DNA from: Dactylorhiza incarnata
Lineage: Eukaryota; Streptophyta; Magnoliopsida; Asparagales; Orchidaceae
DNA: 64,000 bases
NCBI GenBank assembly: GCA_033032865.1
Contig: JAWHQI010000185.1
Coordinates: forward strand, 5,022,001-5,086,000
Reading direction: 5' to 3'
Numbering within the stretch: the first letter of the stretch is position 1; each line of letters begins with the position of its first letter. The translations under genes were made by a program, and so were the position numbers. Below the pieces are notes generated by a model, which searched no databases, had not been told where the DNA came from, and saw only the letters and a program-made list of their open reading frames with translations. Shown piece after piece: positions 21,901 to 33,754 of this stretch.

Positions 21901-22768
21901 AAAGTGCATCTAGTGGGTTTAGTGATTTGGACTCATACTAATACCTTGAAGACTTGCCCATGCCTTAGGCATGATAACAACCACCTCTAGTTAAGAATTC
22001 ATCCCATGTGCATGAGTGGAAATTCTCTGAACTTCAAGTTGGAGTTTGGACATAAGGATGTAGGAAAAATTTGGGCATATCTAGCGGATGTAATAAATAG
22101 TAATTAAGGCTAACACCCCATGGTTAATACAAGACTTAGGATCTGGAGCTTAGACCAACATGGGACTGTAGTAATTATTCCAGGATTCATTGAGGCTCAA
22201 ATGTAGAACTTAAAGAGACCCCTAACTGATACTCAACGTACAACACCCCCTAGAAAATCAGGAAGACCAAGATTTGGGGTTATGGATCGTTACCCATTGA
22301 GAACTTAGGACAAGACTTGGAACCCACTTACACATGATATGGTTAAGATAGCGCCTTGGAAGTCAACTTAGTCAGTCTCACCTTGGTCTGCAGACAGTAG
22401 AAACTGAATCATGGATTCAGACCCCTACCTTATGGTCACCACCCCAGAGTTACTAACCTCAGGAAAAGTAGTGGATGCCCAATTGAGTTAAGGACTTACT
22501 CACCATGGACTGCCATTAGAAATAGAGATGACATACCCAAAAGTGAAAATGGTGGTTAAGAGGTAAATCAACGAATAGTCGGACACTAGGAATGACATGG
22601 TTCAGCGTTCAACAGATCTCCGACACATGTCTGCCCAAGTCGAAAAGGTAATTAACCCTAGGATTTTAGAGCAACTGGAGAGCAAGCGGGCATATAAGAA
22701 CGGGTAGTAACCAAATAAAATAAACATCGTGGAAAGGGGGAATTTGAGCTTTAGTCACCAGCATATCC

Positions 22769-22820
22769 CCTAGTACCATTGCGAGCCCTTCACCGGGTAA
22801 CCCGCGAGAAGTCCAGGATT
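22769..22820 (+). repeat. Conserved block shared with Athila 3' region (copy in D)
   Basis: CCTAGTACCATTGCGAGCCC ... GCGAGAAGTCCAGGATT; aligns with 13603-13652 in B. It lies just upstream of the hairpin array. Confidence 0.8.
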
Positions 22821-22905
22821 CACCCCAAGCTTCTAAGATCAACTAAATTATAGACAAGACTAGCTAAGTAGGAGAACTGGACAAGCTAACATTCACCCCA
22901 ACCAT

Positions 22906-23380
22906 AACAGTTATAAGGAAGGACTGGGAAAGTCCTGCGAGCATTAGGCTCGGGTTATATGGAAGGACTGGGATAGTCCTGCGAGCATTAGGCTCGGGTC
23001 ATATGGAAGGACTGGGATAGTCCTGCGAGCATTAGGCTCGGGTATAAGGAAGGACTGGGATAGTCCTGCGAGCATTAGGCTCGTAGCATAATATAAGACT
23101 GGTGTAGTCTAGCGAGCGGTAGGCTCGTAGCTTAATATAAGGCTGGTGTAGCTTAGCGAGCGGTAGGCTCGTAGCATAATATAAGATGGGTGTAGTCTAG
23201 CAAGCGGTAGGCTCGTAGCTTAATATAAGGCTGATGTAGTCTAGCGAGCGGTAGGCTCGTAGCTTAATATAATACTGATGTAGAGTAGCAAGCGGTAGGC
23301 TCGTAGATAATATAAGATTAGGATAGTCTTGCGAGCGGTAGACTCGATGCTTACAAGGTCAGACTAGTACTTCGAGCTGG
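22906..23380 (+). repeat. Double-hairpin tandem array in D
   Basis: About ten units of 43-46 bp. Each unit has two short stems: GGACT...AGTCC (later GACT...AGTC) then GCGAGC...GCTCG. The first four units and the later six form two sub-types. The same array in reverse orientation lies in R3 at 50930-51265 with fewer units, so unit number has changed. Confidence 0.9.
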
Positions 23381-23886
23381 AGGCTCGGTGGTAAGAATTA
23401 TATATATGTATATACATGCATGTGCATAGATTGTGGTGGGTCTTCGGTTCTGGCTTAGTCGTCACACCGACAGCAGTTCGTTGACTCGGCAGTGCTAGAG
23501 GTTTATGAAGGGGCCAGGTTGTTTTACTGCGCGTCCGACGGGACTGATTCCCCAAAACTCTGCCTGGCCAAATAAAGGTCTGGTTTCTTCGGATCTAGCA
23601 AGAGTACGCAGGAGCTCGTGAGTACCGGGTACAGTTATCACAGCGTACGTTAGGGCCTAGGTCTGGTAGTGTGACTTACCCACCTAGGTGAGGAGACGCC
23701 CGGTCCTCTGCCACCGTTTGACCACGACGGGAGGTGCCCGAGAGGTTAGCTACCTCCGAAAAGTGGGAACTAAAGGTCTGTACGTACAGAGTCGTGTGGG
23801 TGAGTTGCATGTGTATGAATTAATAATCCAATCATTGTATCATTGCATTGCACGTCATAGCATCGCATGTATGCATAAACATAGAC

Positions 23887-23926
23887 CTCATCGTATAAAG
23901 TTGTATGGGCTCTTTTATACGATGAG
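23887..23926 (+). repeat. 13-bp-stem hairpin, copy 1 in D
   Basis: Perfect arms CTCATCGTATAAA and TTTATACGATGAG with a 14-nt loop containing GTATGGGCTC. A second copy with the same stem is at 24044-24083, within a direct duplication of about 160 bp. The stem includes TATAAA on both strands, so it may overlap the promoter. Confidence 0.88.
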
Positions 23927-24043
23927 TTTACTTCTTGCCAGATCCCTTGACTTATGTGTCTTGTGTGTACGCATATAAGTTGAGGTTACTTTTCCTAGCT
24001 GCTTATATATTACTTAGCATCGCATGACTGCACAAACAGAGAC

Positions 24044-24083
24044 CTCATCGTATAAAGTTGTATGGGCTCTTTTATACGATGAG
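24044..24083 (+). repeat. 13-bp-stem hairpin, copy 2 in D
   Basis: Identical stem and loop to 23887-23926; the surrounding CTTCTTGCCAGATCCCTTGA is duplicated too. Only one copy exists in each of R2, R3 and R4. Confidence 0.88.
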
Positions 24084-24962
24084 TTTACTTCTTGCCAGAT
24101 CCCTTGACTTATGCGCCTTGTGTGAATGCATATAAGTTAAGGTTAGTTTCCTAGCTGCTTACTTATTACTTTATCGCTCCTTTTATTTCTACAGTAGTAT
24201 TTCTCTGTTTCTTTACCCTACCATGAGATTGATAATAGAACTGCTAGAACGATTCATCTACCGTTTTATTACTACTATATCCTTGCACTTGTCATCTGCT
24301 CACTTTTGTTTTCCCTTGCTGTCCTCCGCTTCCTCCTTCCCGCACGGTGCCTAGGAGTCGCGGTTGGAGGCGGTGAGGAATATGCTGAGTCTTATAGACT
24401 GACGGTCGGTTGACCCTATTATTACAGGAGAACCAGGTCGAGCAGGACAACCCCCAAAGGGTGGGGGTTGAGGCAGTACCTAGGCTAGGAGTCAGACTTT
24501 CAGCAGCTGCAGGGAGAGCTCCGGTAAGCAAGACTCCTCACCTGCCAACCTTGCATATTTACCCAGGGCATAGGCCAGAGTTATACGCTATCGAGGGTGT
24601 CGAGCCCTGCGGATGCATTGACTGCTACATCTTCGCTCGACGAGAGGCGAAGAAATCAGTGTTCGATGAGGATTAGTGTTTTATTAGTAGTTTGTGTTGT
24701 ACTTCCGCACTTTGATTATTAGTAGTTATTATGTGCACTATCTCTCATTCTGGACATGTACTATTACATTTATGTGATTGTTGTGGATTCATGGTTTGGT
24801 TTATATATTTCTTGATGATTATGGTTGGCCTGGATAATGTTGAATAGCCGGCAGGATCGGCGTGTTGTGGTGGTGACCATGTAGTGAGATGGTACCACCG
24901 TAAGACGGCGGTTCTGGGCGGTAAGACCCGGTTCGAAAGCAAAAGAAAAAGAGGGTCTTACA

Positions 24963-24967
24963 CAAAT
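24963..24967. other. Target-site duplication CAAAT (right of D)
   Basis: Second copy of the D target; AT-rich C sequence resumes after it. Confidence 0.9.
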
Positions 24968-27746
24968 ACAATACACAAGCAAGCATTTTTAGATTTAAAC
25001 ATACATGTTGATTATCAAAATAAGTGAGTGAAAGGTATCATTATCAATCATAATACATTTACTCATACTTAGAGGCATGCTAAGCTTGGTTCTACACATA
25101 TTTTTCAATATAATTTATGCACTTTAAATAGATATATTAAAACATGATAAACAAAACAATGTTCATAGTAATTTGAAGGAATAAATTTTAACATTGTAAG
25201 AAATTCTAAATAATAGAATTTATTCATGCTTGATATTGGCAATAAAGATCATACAGTTTTTTTATTTTATTATTTTTAAATCAATTAAAAAAAAGAAAAT
25301 CACAAAAAAATATTTTTGTAATTTTTGAATTTTGAATTTTTTATTTGATTTTTCATAATATGAATAAAAACAAAATAACAAAAAGTCAGAAACACAAAAA
25401 CTAAGTAGTACATATGAACTAAAATATTTTTATTGATTTTTAGAAATTTTAAAATCAGAAAAAGATAAATTATGCAAACACAAGAGGACATTTTTTTTGA
25501 TTAAATAACCCAAAATATGCATGATTTAAGTGATAAGTAAATAAAATGATCATGCAAAGAGTAAAATAAGTATGTCCTAAGATTCAAGACTACCCTGACT
25601 AAATGTCTACACCCTAGCCCCGTACAAAGTGACGGATGGGCATGAGGAGCTGCACACATGCCGTAGGTTGGGGTGTTAGTCCCATATGCACACACTAGAG
25701 AACACTCAACCTAGCACTCTTTCCCCCCAGTGCCTCGCAAGGCCCCACTGGAACCCTCCCTAGTTAAGGACAAGACATGACTTAGAGGTTAGGTCTCTAA
25801 TGCATACAATCCTACGCCCCCGCTATTGTGAGATATCAAGTCATAGGTGAATAATCTTTGTACAACCTATGCTTTTAAACTATGGGTTGATTTATAAACT
25901 ATGGGTTTTGTTTAATCTGATGAGTATATAAAGCTGCATAGTTTTTCTACTATTATGAGATGACGATATGAGATAATTAGCACAATTACTAATATTCAAT
26001 AAGTGACAATGCTAGTGTGATGAGTTTTGGGTTTAATGTCATGCCATAAGATTAACATTTATATTGCATGTATTCCAAACTAGAGTTTCAAATTATAGAT
26101 CTAGAATAAGGTGATGATATTAATTTATTCTTATTATTACACAATTGATTCTAGAATATATATATATGTGAGATACATGCAATCAATAACAAAGCATATT
26201 TATGCACCAAATGTGAAGAAACAATTATTCATATTTCTATCATAATATTCATAATTCCTAGCTAATAGACATTATTGATCTTAGATATTTTTTGATAGAA
26301 CATGAATTATGATTTATGATTACAGAGAATTTTGCATAGATTAATTATTGGATACCATGATTTATGTGAATTCTATTCTTTCTAGACATATGATAATACG
26401 ATTTGATGATTTTCTTTTGAATAAGCATGTTTGATTTTTTTTTTAAAATCTAGAAAAAGATGATCATGTAATCATATCAAAGACAAAGATCACATATAGA
26501 ATGTTTTGAAATTGTTTAATAAAATTGCATTCAATAATTAAATTTATTGATCTTTGGTTTTTCATGATAATATATGATTCATGATACAATATTCATATAT
26601 ATTCTAATGATTAATCCATAAACTATGTGGTTGTTGGAATTTTAGTATTCAATTATAATTTCAAATCACATAGTTATCATCAAATTTAAATAACATTGTA
26701 CATGTTATACCTAGCATAAATATATAAGCATAGACCAAGAAGTGATGCTAGAATGATGAGTTTGAATGCAATGTTATTACCTAGGATTAATGGAGATAAT
26801 GTTGCATGTAATATGAGAAGTTTTCAAATTAATTTTCTTTAGACCTAGAATGAAATGATTAATCTTTTGATTTGATCTTAATGATACAAGATGATTCTAA
26901 GGTCTAAATTTCATGCAAACATTGGTGACACACATCACACACATAATATCTAAATTAATATATGAATCAATTAAACTAAGGATAACATGTGATGAAAAAT
27001 CCATAAACACAGAAATTTCCAAATCAAGCGAACTAAGATAGCTTTTAAAACGGAGTTGAAATTGGGAAAGTTGACAGCACCAAAAGAACTCAAATGAGCA
27101 AGCCTAGTTTGCCGTTGGATGGAGATTTTTGTGCTCTTTCCGAAAATATATTAAACGCGAAAATTAGGCGAGCGGATCAAAAGATATGGATGTTTGAAGT
27201 TTTGATCGTAAACTCGCATTTTTAAAAGATTAAAACATGCATTTAGATGAATTTTTATTTTCAATTTTTCTAGATAATATTCTTCATTATAAGGGCTATC
27301 ATATGCAGCAAACAAAAATAGAAAATAATCAAAAATGTTGCGCATTTTAATTTTTAGTTTAAGCCCTTTAATAAACCATTTAAAGCCAATCTTTAAAATA
27401 GTTTCAATAGTCTTGATAATAATTTGAATATTCAATTTCTAATGATAATTCAAGACAATTAAGGGTAAAGGATTTAAAAAGAATAAAGACCAATCAAAGA
27501 TGAGAGATAGATCACTTTGAAAATAAAAAATATATGACTTAATGTTCAATTTTAATACAAATTTGATTTGATATAAACATTAGGCTTAATATATGAAAGT
27601 CATATTTCATGATATATAAAGTGATTATAGCATGTTTGTTCAAAAAATAAAAAATAAACAAAAGAAAAGTAACAATAAGCATATCATGAAGTAGAGTAGT
27701 GATATTTCATTTTTATTTGTTTCTACTTCATGCAAATGATAGGATA
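24968..27746 (-). other. Non-coding AT-rich internal DNA of C
   Basis: Where copia pol should lie (downstream of gag in the minus direction) there are no integrase, RT or RNase H motifs, only short chance ORFs. A GC-richer patch lies at 25560-25850. A diverged direct duplication (segments around 26000-26230 and 26740-26960, both with GATGAGTTT and TTGCATGTA) is weakly visible. No function can be assigned. Confidence 0.65.
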
Positions 27747-29322
27747 CTAATGAATAAGAGATTTAGGTATCCAAAGGGGACCAAGTGGGATGGTTCCTTT
27801 GGGTACCCAAATACATCGTGGTGGCTTTTGGGAAGATAATGATGAATGGGCTTTTTCAAGTAAAGATGATATGTCATTTTTCTTTATGGGTCTCCATTTA
27901 TACATTGGTTGTTTATCACTTAAATCCATATAATGATTATATGACATCTTTTTGTGATGATAGTTGTTTGAAAAATAATTCATTTGAGATTTATGTTTAT
28001 TCAAATTATTTTTCAAAATAGATTGATGTTGATAATCATAGTGAATTTTATTATATGGATTCTTTGAAAATTTATAAGAGTGATTGTCTTTCTTTAGAAT
28101 TGAATGTTGAAAGAGAGGGTTACAATAAATTATAAATGCTTGATTCTTAATTTGATGATTTTCATTTCCACTCTTTCTTATAGACATACTCTTATAATAT
28201 GAAGGAAAATATTGTATAGTTTGATTTTCATGAAAAGAAGTTCTTAAATTTGAGTAATGATTGAAAATATATTGAGACTTATAATAGTGACTCTTAAGAA
28301 TTTTGTGAGGGTCGTAATTCTTTTTGAAACTAAACTCCTTTTGAGTTGATGTATGAAAATGATCCTTTTTAGAAATGATTTTGTAAGTTAATTTATCTTT
28401 GTTATTTAAAATCTTATGATGAAAGTTATTACAAGTAATTAGAACTTTTTCAACAAAAGATTTTAATTGTCTTAACTTACAAGTTAAAGCATCATTTTCA
28501 AATATTAATTTTTCATTATGCTTTTTAGAAACTAAGAGCCCTTTTTCAATTTCCTTGAATTGTTCTTTTAATAAATTGCAATCAAAACAAGGAGTAGGAA
28601 TTTCAACTAAAGAGCAAGATGGAGAAGCCACATCATAATTTGATTCTACATTAACATTAGCTTTTAACCTTTTATTTTCTAAACGTAATTTATCATTTGT
28701 AATTTTCAATTTCTTAATTTTACGTTTAGCAACTTGTATCATATGTAATGTGGAAATAGAATTAGTCACAAGGATAGAAGAATTTGATTTACTTACATTG
28801 CTATTGGGAGAGGCAAGATTTGAACATAAAGTTCCTTTCACATCTTTTTGGCACTCCTCTTCCAAAGACAACATTTCTTCTTCACTTCCACTTGATGTGC
28901 TCTCCATGGTTTCATCCTGAGAGATTCTTTCTTGATTGCTTGTGCCAATTTGAATGTTTTCCAAATGTTGTGCATGCTCCAAACCAATACACGGAAGATC
29001 AAACATTTCATCAAGAAATTTCCAAACTTTGTAAGTATTAGTAAAACAATAAATCAATTTGGAAATATCTTTTGATAAAGCACAAAATAAAGTATTCATA
29101 GCCTTCGCATTTAAATGACATTCCAATTTATTTGATTCATCCGCTGGTCTTATAATTGCCGTATTCCAAATTTTGATATTATATGAGTCATAAAAAAATT
29201 TCATTAAAATTTTCCACCCTTTATAATTTTTTGCCCATAAATAAAGGAGGTGATAATACTTTTTCATTTATATTAAAATTTTCCCCACTAGTAGAAGCGA
29301 GATCATGATCAAGAGGCGCCAT
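27747..29322 (-). pseudogene. SIRE-like copia Gag (element C), N-terminal frameshift
   Basis: The open frame 29267 down to 27747 (506 residues) has the copia Gag core (NYKGWKILMKFF, LECHLNAKAMNTLFCALS, YKVWKFLDEMF), a long Lys/Glu-rich coiled coil and a Lys/His/Asn-rich tail ending CIWVPKGTIPLGPLWIPKS, as in SIRE/Maximus Gag. The likely true start is MAPLDHDL at 29322; one extra T in the run 29227-29232 throws the first about 30 residues out of frame. No CCHC knuckle is seen, although the family usually has one. No pol frame follows. Gag would form particles; reverse transcription would need a helper. Confidence 0.85.
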
Positions 29323-29357
29323 TATTCCCGGTTGTTAAGCCGATTTGGAATAACCTA

Positions 29358-29369
29358 GCTCTGATACCA
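29358..29369 (-). other. Primer-binding site, initiator-Met tRNA (C)
   Basis: Minus strand TGGTATCAGAGC, 2 nt inside the 5' LTR end; the standard copia primer site. Confidence 0.93.
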
Positions 29370-29371
29370 CG

Positions 29372-30549
29372 TGTTGGATCTTGTGGCGCCCTTAGAGGGG
29401 GGGGGGGGGGGGGGTGAATAAGGGCCCTTTTAAATTATGATTTTTTACTTAAGAATTTTTAAAACAAATTTTGCTTTTCTAAAAATCACTTATAAAAATT
29501 TTACAAACTATGAAATTTTTAAATTAGATCAAACACAAATTTCTAAGTTAAAGATTAAGCAACCAAATTTGCAATTAAAGAAAAGGCATAATATTTTAAT
29601 CATGAAATTCTCATACAAATAAAAATGATCTTAACAATGCTTAAGATCAAGGCATAAATAAGATAATAAACTTTTGACAATTTTTGTTTACCAATCCTTC
29701 TCCCAAGGATCGGAAGGCTATCACTTGTCTTTCCCTAGACCAAGCCCAAGCCTATCCTCTAGATCTTCCCAAGATCTAGACGTAGCACACAAGGCCACGA
29801 TTTCCCACCAAGCCACGCAAGGACTTGGACGCTCCGCACAAGGAAGCGATTTTCCCCTAAGCCACGCAAGGACTTAGACGTCACGCACAAGGAGACGATT
29901 TCCCTACCAATACAAAGTGAAATGTATATAAATGAAAATACAAAATAAAATGAAGAACTCCCTAGAAATTCAGATCTCTGAAAGGAAGGTTGAAGACTCG
30001 AGATGATCGTTAATGTAGTAGCGCGCCCGATCTCGTCTTTAATTTCAAACCTTCTCAGCACAAATGGGAGTTCTTGAGGTTCTGGAGCTCTCTGGTTCGT
30101 ATGCACTCAGGAAAGGACTTGGAATTCTCAAAGCTCTGGAATGCATGAACGAAACGAGCCAATATATAGATTTTCACTGTCGCCTGGGCGACATCACTAT
30201 CAGAATTCCGACAGCGCTAAACTACCGCTCGTAGTGCTGTCGTGCGGGCAGTTACTGTAACTTCCGAGCTGTCGCCTGGGCGACATCGCTGTCGGAATTT
30301 CGACAGCGCAAAACTGCCGTTCGTCGTGTTGTCATGCAGGAAGTTGTTGTAACTTCTCTGCTGTCGCCTGGGCGACATTAGCTATCGGAAAATTCCGACA
30401 TGGAAATTTTCATACACTCAAATTGAGCTCCAGCAGAATTTTGAATATCTCATACCTGTTACCTGCACACCATTAATAAAAATAGAATCAAATACAAATG
30501 GGACTTTGTTATTATCAAACCGGAAGAGTGCGAAACGCATGCTCCAACA
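29372..30549 (-). repeat. 5' LTR of element C
   Basis: 1178 bp, ends as in the other LTR. The G run is 18 long here (29397-29414) against 16 in the other copy. Minus-strand TATA sequence at 30161-30169; palindrome units at 30178-30400 lie upstream of it. Confidence 0.92.
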
Positions 30550-30554
30550 GAATC
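30550..30554. other. Target-site duplication GAATC (right of C)
   Basis: Second copy of the C target, followed by B LTR sequence. Confidence 0.92.
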
Positions 30555-31502
30555 TTCCGAGCGGGCTGCCGTCGAGACGTGGAGATGCTGTCGAGGAGTT
30601 GATCCAAAGTCACGCCCGTGACCAAGGGCGTGTAAACATAGAATCTTCCCAGCGAGCTGCCGTCGAGATGTGGAGATGCTGTCGAGGAGTTGACCCAAGT
30701 CACCCCCGTGACCAAGGAGTTACGCCCGTGACTTCCCGCGTGATCCCTGCTCCCTGCCGCGCCGAATTCAAGCCCATGCTGCATTGATGAAGCCACCCAA
30801 GTACACGCCCGTGACCCAAGTTACACGAGTGTGTAATGTCCGAATTTCTCCCGACGTCACGCAAAGTCCACGCCACTGTCAGATCAAATGTCAGCAATGT
30901 TTACACGCCCTAGGTCACGCCCGTGACCCTTGGTCACGCCCGTGACCGAGGGCGTGTAACTTGAAATTTTTGCCTATAAATTCAGAGGCTCTCCCTTGAG
31001 TTGATAGTTCAGAAATTTGGAGAGGGGAGTTACTGTTAGAGGTGTTAGTTAACTTTTTCAATGCTTTTTCATGTCTTTCAATTTCATGTTCTCTTTCTTT
31101 TCAATTCATGTAATGTGCTAGTTCCTATTTCTATGCAATAGTTAGTTAAAGCTTGTAGCCTTAATTATCCTAGCTTTGTAATCTTGTTTAAAGAGTTGTA
31201 ATAGCTTTTCATTTCAATGAAAGTTGGCATAGTTTTCTTTACCACTCTTTCTTCATAGTGATTTTCCTTCTTGCAATTTGTCTTTTTTTTAGTTTAGTAA
31301 AACAACCCTCAAAAATCGTTCGATAAGATAACGGTGATTTTCCTCGAAGTAGAAGTAATCAACGTGCCCCGTGGAATATGACCTTGGTATTTCGAAATAT
31401 CCTATACTATAGACGATAAGGTACACTTGCCTTATTCAGATATAGTTTTGGAGAAAATCTTCAAACGTTCGCTTAATTTCAAAACACGAAATTTCTATAT
31501 CA
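30555..31502 (+). repeat. 3' LTR of B, second part
   Basis: Continues from 15236 with the tandem units, GTCACGCCCGTGAC dyads and TATA box at 30975-30981. It ends ATATCA, followed by the GTCAA duplication. Together with 14804-15236 it gives about 1381 bp against 1336 bp for the 5' LTR. Confidence 0.92.
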
Positions 31503-31507
31503 GTCAA
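31503..31507. other. Target-site duplication GTCAA (right of B)
   Basis: Second copy of the B target; the RT frame of T resumes after it. Confidence 0.93.
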
Positions 31508-32536
31508 CTATATGCCAAGTTCTCCAAGTGCGAGTTTTGGCTATCGTTAGTAGCGTTCTTGGGTCATGTTGTTAGTGGGGATGGAATTGCGGTTGATCCG
31601 TCGAAAATAGAAGCGATCCGAGCGTGGCCTGTGTTGAAAAACGTAGCGGAAGTCTGAAGTTTCTTAGGACTTGCCAGCTATTATAGGCGCTTTGTGGAGA
31701 ACTTCTCGAGGATCACACTTTCCTCTCACTAAACTGAATAGGAAAGATCAGAAGTTCATTTGGTCGCCCGAGTGTGCATGAGCTTTTGAAGAACTGAAGA
31801 GCCGTCTGACCACGGCGCCAATTCTATGCTCGCTAGGTGAAACGGAAGGCTACGAAATATATAGTGAAGCTTCGGGGAGTGGCTTGGGTTGTGTCTTAGT
31901 GAAATTCGGAAAGGTGATTGCCTATGGCTCCCGTCAATTGAAGGTACATGAGAGGAACTACCCGGTCCATGATTTGGAGCTAGCGGCCGTGGTATTTGCT
32001 CTTAAACTTTGGAGGCACTACTTGTATGGCGTAAAGATCGACATCTTTACGGACCACAAAAGCCTCAAATACCTGCTTGATCAGAAGGAGTTGAATATGC
32101 GACAAGGAGGTGGATGGAGTTCCTTGGGGACTACATCTTCGACATTCGATACACTCCTGGGAAAGGAAATGTGGTTGCGGACGCATTGAGTCGTCGGGCT
32201 CCTGCATAGGCAAACTGGATTTTGATGCATGATGAGCGTCTAATCCGTGAGCTAGAAGCCATGAAGATCATTTGTGTCGATAGAAGAGCGTCTCCTTCAG
32301 CATGCTTGAACTGGACGGAGGTTCAATACGACCTTGCCGACCGAGTTCGACAAGCATTGGAGCTGGATACGAGCATGAAGCGCTATAAAGCAGAGACCGT
32401 TGATGGGTCAAACGCGGATTTCTCCTTCGAAGATGGTCTTATGTGGAAAAATGGCAGTTTATGCATCCCAAATGTTGGTGCATTACGGGCGGAATTGATG
32501 TACGAGGCTCACTTTACCAAGTACTCGATCCACCCT
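31508..32536 (+). pseudogene. Chromovirus T Pol: RT thumb, RNase H and integrase start
   Basis: Direct continuation of the RT cut at 4476: [32 protein letters not shown], a stop near 31655, then decayed FLGLASYYRRFVENFS. RNase H is readable at 31884-32189 ([41 protein letters not shown]), then shifts frame. At 32222-32539 is the linker and the first His of the integrase zinc domain (AHFTKYSIHP), cut at 32536 by element F. At least one stop and two frameshifts. The RNase H metal-binding Asp of FTDHKS is present. Confidence 0.88.
32532..32536. other. Target-site duplication ACCCT (left of F)
   Basis: ACCCT before TGATGCAGGCC; the repeat is at 36525-36529, where the integrase frame continues. 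Confidence 0.92.
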
Positions 32537-33754
32537 TGATGCAGGCCAACGGATTTTGAATCAATCTACGCTAGCGCACCATCACGACAAACCAAATAAG
32601 TCAAAAGGAAATCAGCCCAAAAACAAACCAATACGAAGGTATACCAAATCTCGTGAATCAAATGAGAAATCAAGGGTTAACAACCCGATTTCGCACGCGT
32701 TCAAGAGACCTACCCGATGCAAAGTTATCGAAGAAATCCGGACAATGTTAATACCTTAAGCTCAGATTTTAGAACGCACAATCAATTCAATAATCAGGAT
32801 AAACATTCAATCCATAAAATCCACCTTAGTCTCACAGCAAAGTAGAAGAATCACACCAACGAAAGGGGAAGGAATTACCCAGAAACTCAGCGAGGGAAAC
32901 GCACAAATAGACGGGGGTGGAAACATCGTCCTTCCATGGAATCCACCAGGTTCGCACCCAATGATGATTTCCAGCCGATCTTCCTCGGAACCGTGGGGGA
33001 AAGGAGCCAGGAGGGGCGTTGGCCTTAATCCAACTTCTGGACTCCAAACTTCAGGGTGGGGGGGTGGTCGGAGAGGGCCGTCGGTGCAGAGAAGGTGGGC
33101 AGATACGGCAACGGGGCGCTGACGGTGGTCGGCCGAAGCTGGGCGCGGGAGCGGCGCAGATGGAGATCGGGCTGAAGTAGTTAGGTTGATCAGAAATGAG
33201 GGAGGAGAGGTAAGAGGAGGAGAGGGACGGCCGGACTCTACCGGAGAAGGGGAGGGAGGCGGCGCGCACGCCAGGAGGGGAGGAGAAGTTCCCGATCGGG
33301 AAGAGGGGGGAAGGCAGCCGTCGGCTGTAGAGAGAAATTAGGGTAGTTCTTTTTTTTTGTCAAAAATCTGCTCTCTTTCTCATTACCATAAAACATATAT
33401 ATAGAAAATTACAAGGGATCATGGCCACACACCTAACAAGATTAAATCTAGGCCATCCACACAAAACTGAATTAAAATACAGAAATTAAAATACTGAAAT
33501 TAAATGCAGGAATTTAAAATGCAGTAATAAAATTGTTCTTGAATTTTGGTGGAGATTTGACGCGGCGTTGGCGGAGGATGTCGCGGCAAACTTCAACTTC
33601 ACGCTTGGCAAACATTTCACGGCAATGTCCATCAACATCTTCAAATGTAAGGTGGCGGAGGCGGTCAGAATATTGCGTCGAGTCTGCGTCGCCACCGAAC
33701 CGGTCACGAACACGAACATGACCACGAGCATATGGCGGGACGTCGTCGCCATCA
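32537..33754 (-). repeat. 3' LTR of element F
   Basis: 1218 bp, TGATG...CATCA. GC-rich leader (32830-33330) and a minus-strand TATA sequence (CTATATATATG, about 33395-33405). The gag frame from the internal region runs about 240 bp into its U3 before stopping at 33514. No palindrome array like those of A, B, C, D or H is seen. Confidence 0.9.

Larger units (their letters stand above)
18444..24962 (+). mobile_element. Element D: very long solo LTR (6.5 kb)
   Basis: Begins TGTAACATCCCCC and ends GGGTCTTACA, flanked by CAAAT on both sides. No internal repeat of its own ends, no primer site, no PPT and no coding domain is visible, so the whole interval reads as one LTR left by LTR-LTR recombination. 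Its 3' end is homologous to R1-R4, one of which (R4) has an iMet primer site right after the ...TTACA end, confirming that this sequence is an LTR end. Inside are a GC-richer block (19280-20060), a tandem array of about 192 bp (21022-21900), a hairpin array (22906-23380), the conserved block at 22769-22820 and two copies of a 13-bp-stem hairpin. The size is unusual for an LTR, so a hidden nested insertion is possible. Confidence 0.75.
15237..30549 (-). mobile_element. Element C: SIRE-like Ty1/copia element, gag only, with nested D
   Basis: Minus-strand element bounded by GAATC (15232-15236 and 30550-30554). 5' LTR 29372-30549, primer site 29358-29369 (TGGTATCAGAGC, initiator-Met tRNA), gag 27747-29322, then AT-rich non-coding DNA, PPT 16411-16424 and 3' LTR 15237-16410. 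D (18444-24962) is nested inside. Without D the internal region is about 6.4 kb yet shows no protease, integrase, RT or RNase H motif. C is therefore a non-autonomous gag-bearing derivative. LTR differences by eye are a few percent. Confidence 0.9.
4477..31502 (+). mobile_element. Element B: Athila-type Ty3 retrotransposon with nested H and C
   Basis: Starts TGATGAGTAG and ends ATATCA, flanked by GTCAA on both sides. Order: LTR 4477-5812, primer site 5819-5836, gag, protease, RT-RNase H, integrase to 13147, long 3' UTR, PPT 14789-14803, and the 3' LTR split at 14804-15236 and 30555-31502. Element H sits inside pol (7881-9750) and element C inside the 3' LTR (15237-30549). Without these B is about 9.8 kb, a normal Athila size. 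Coding parts hold several stops and frameshifts. No env-like ORF is seen after pol. Confidence 0.93.
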
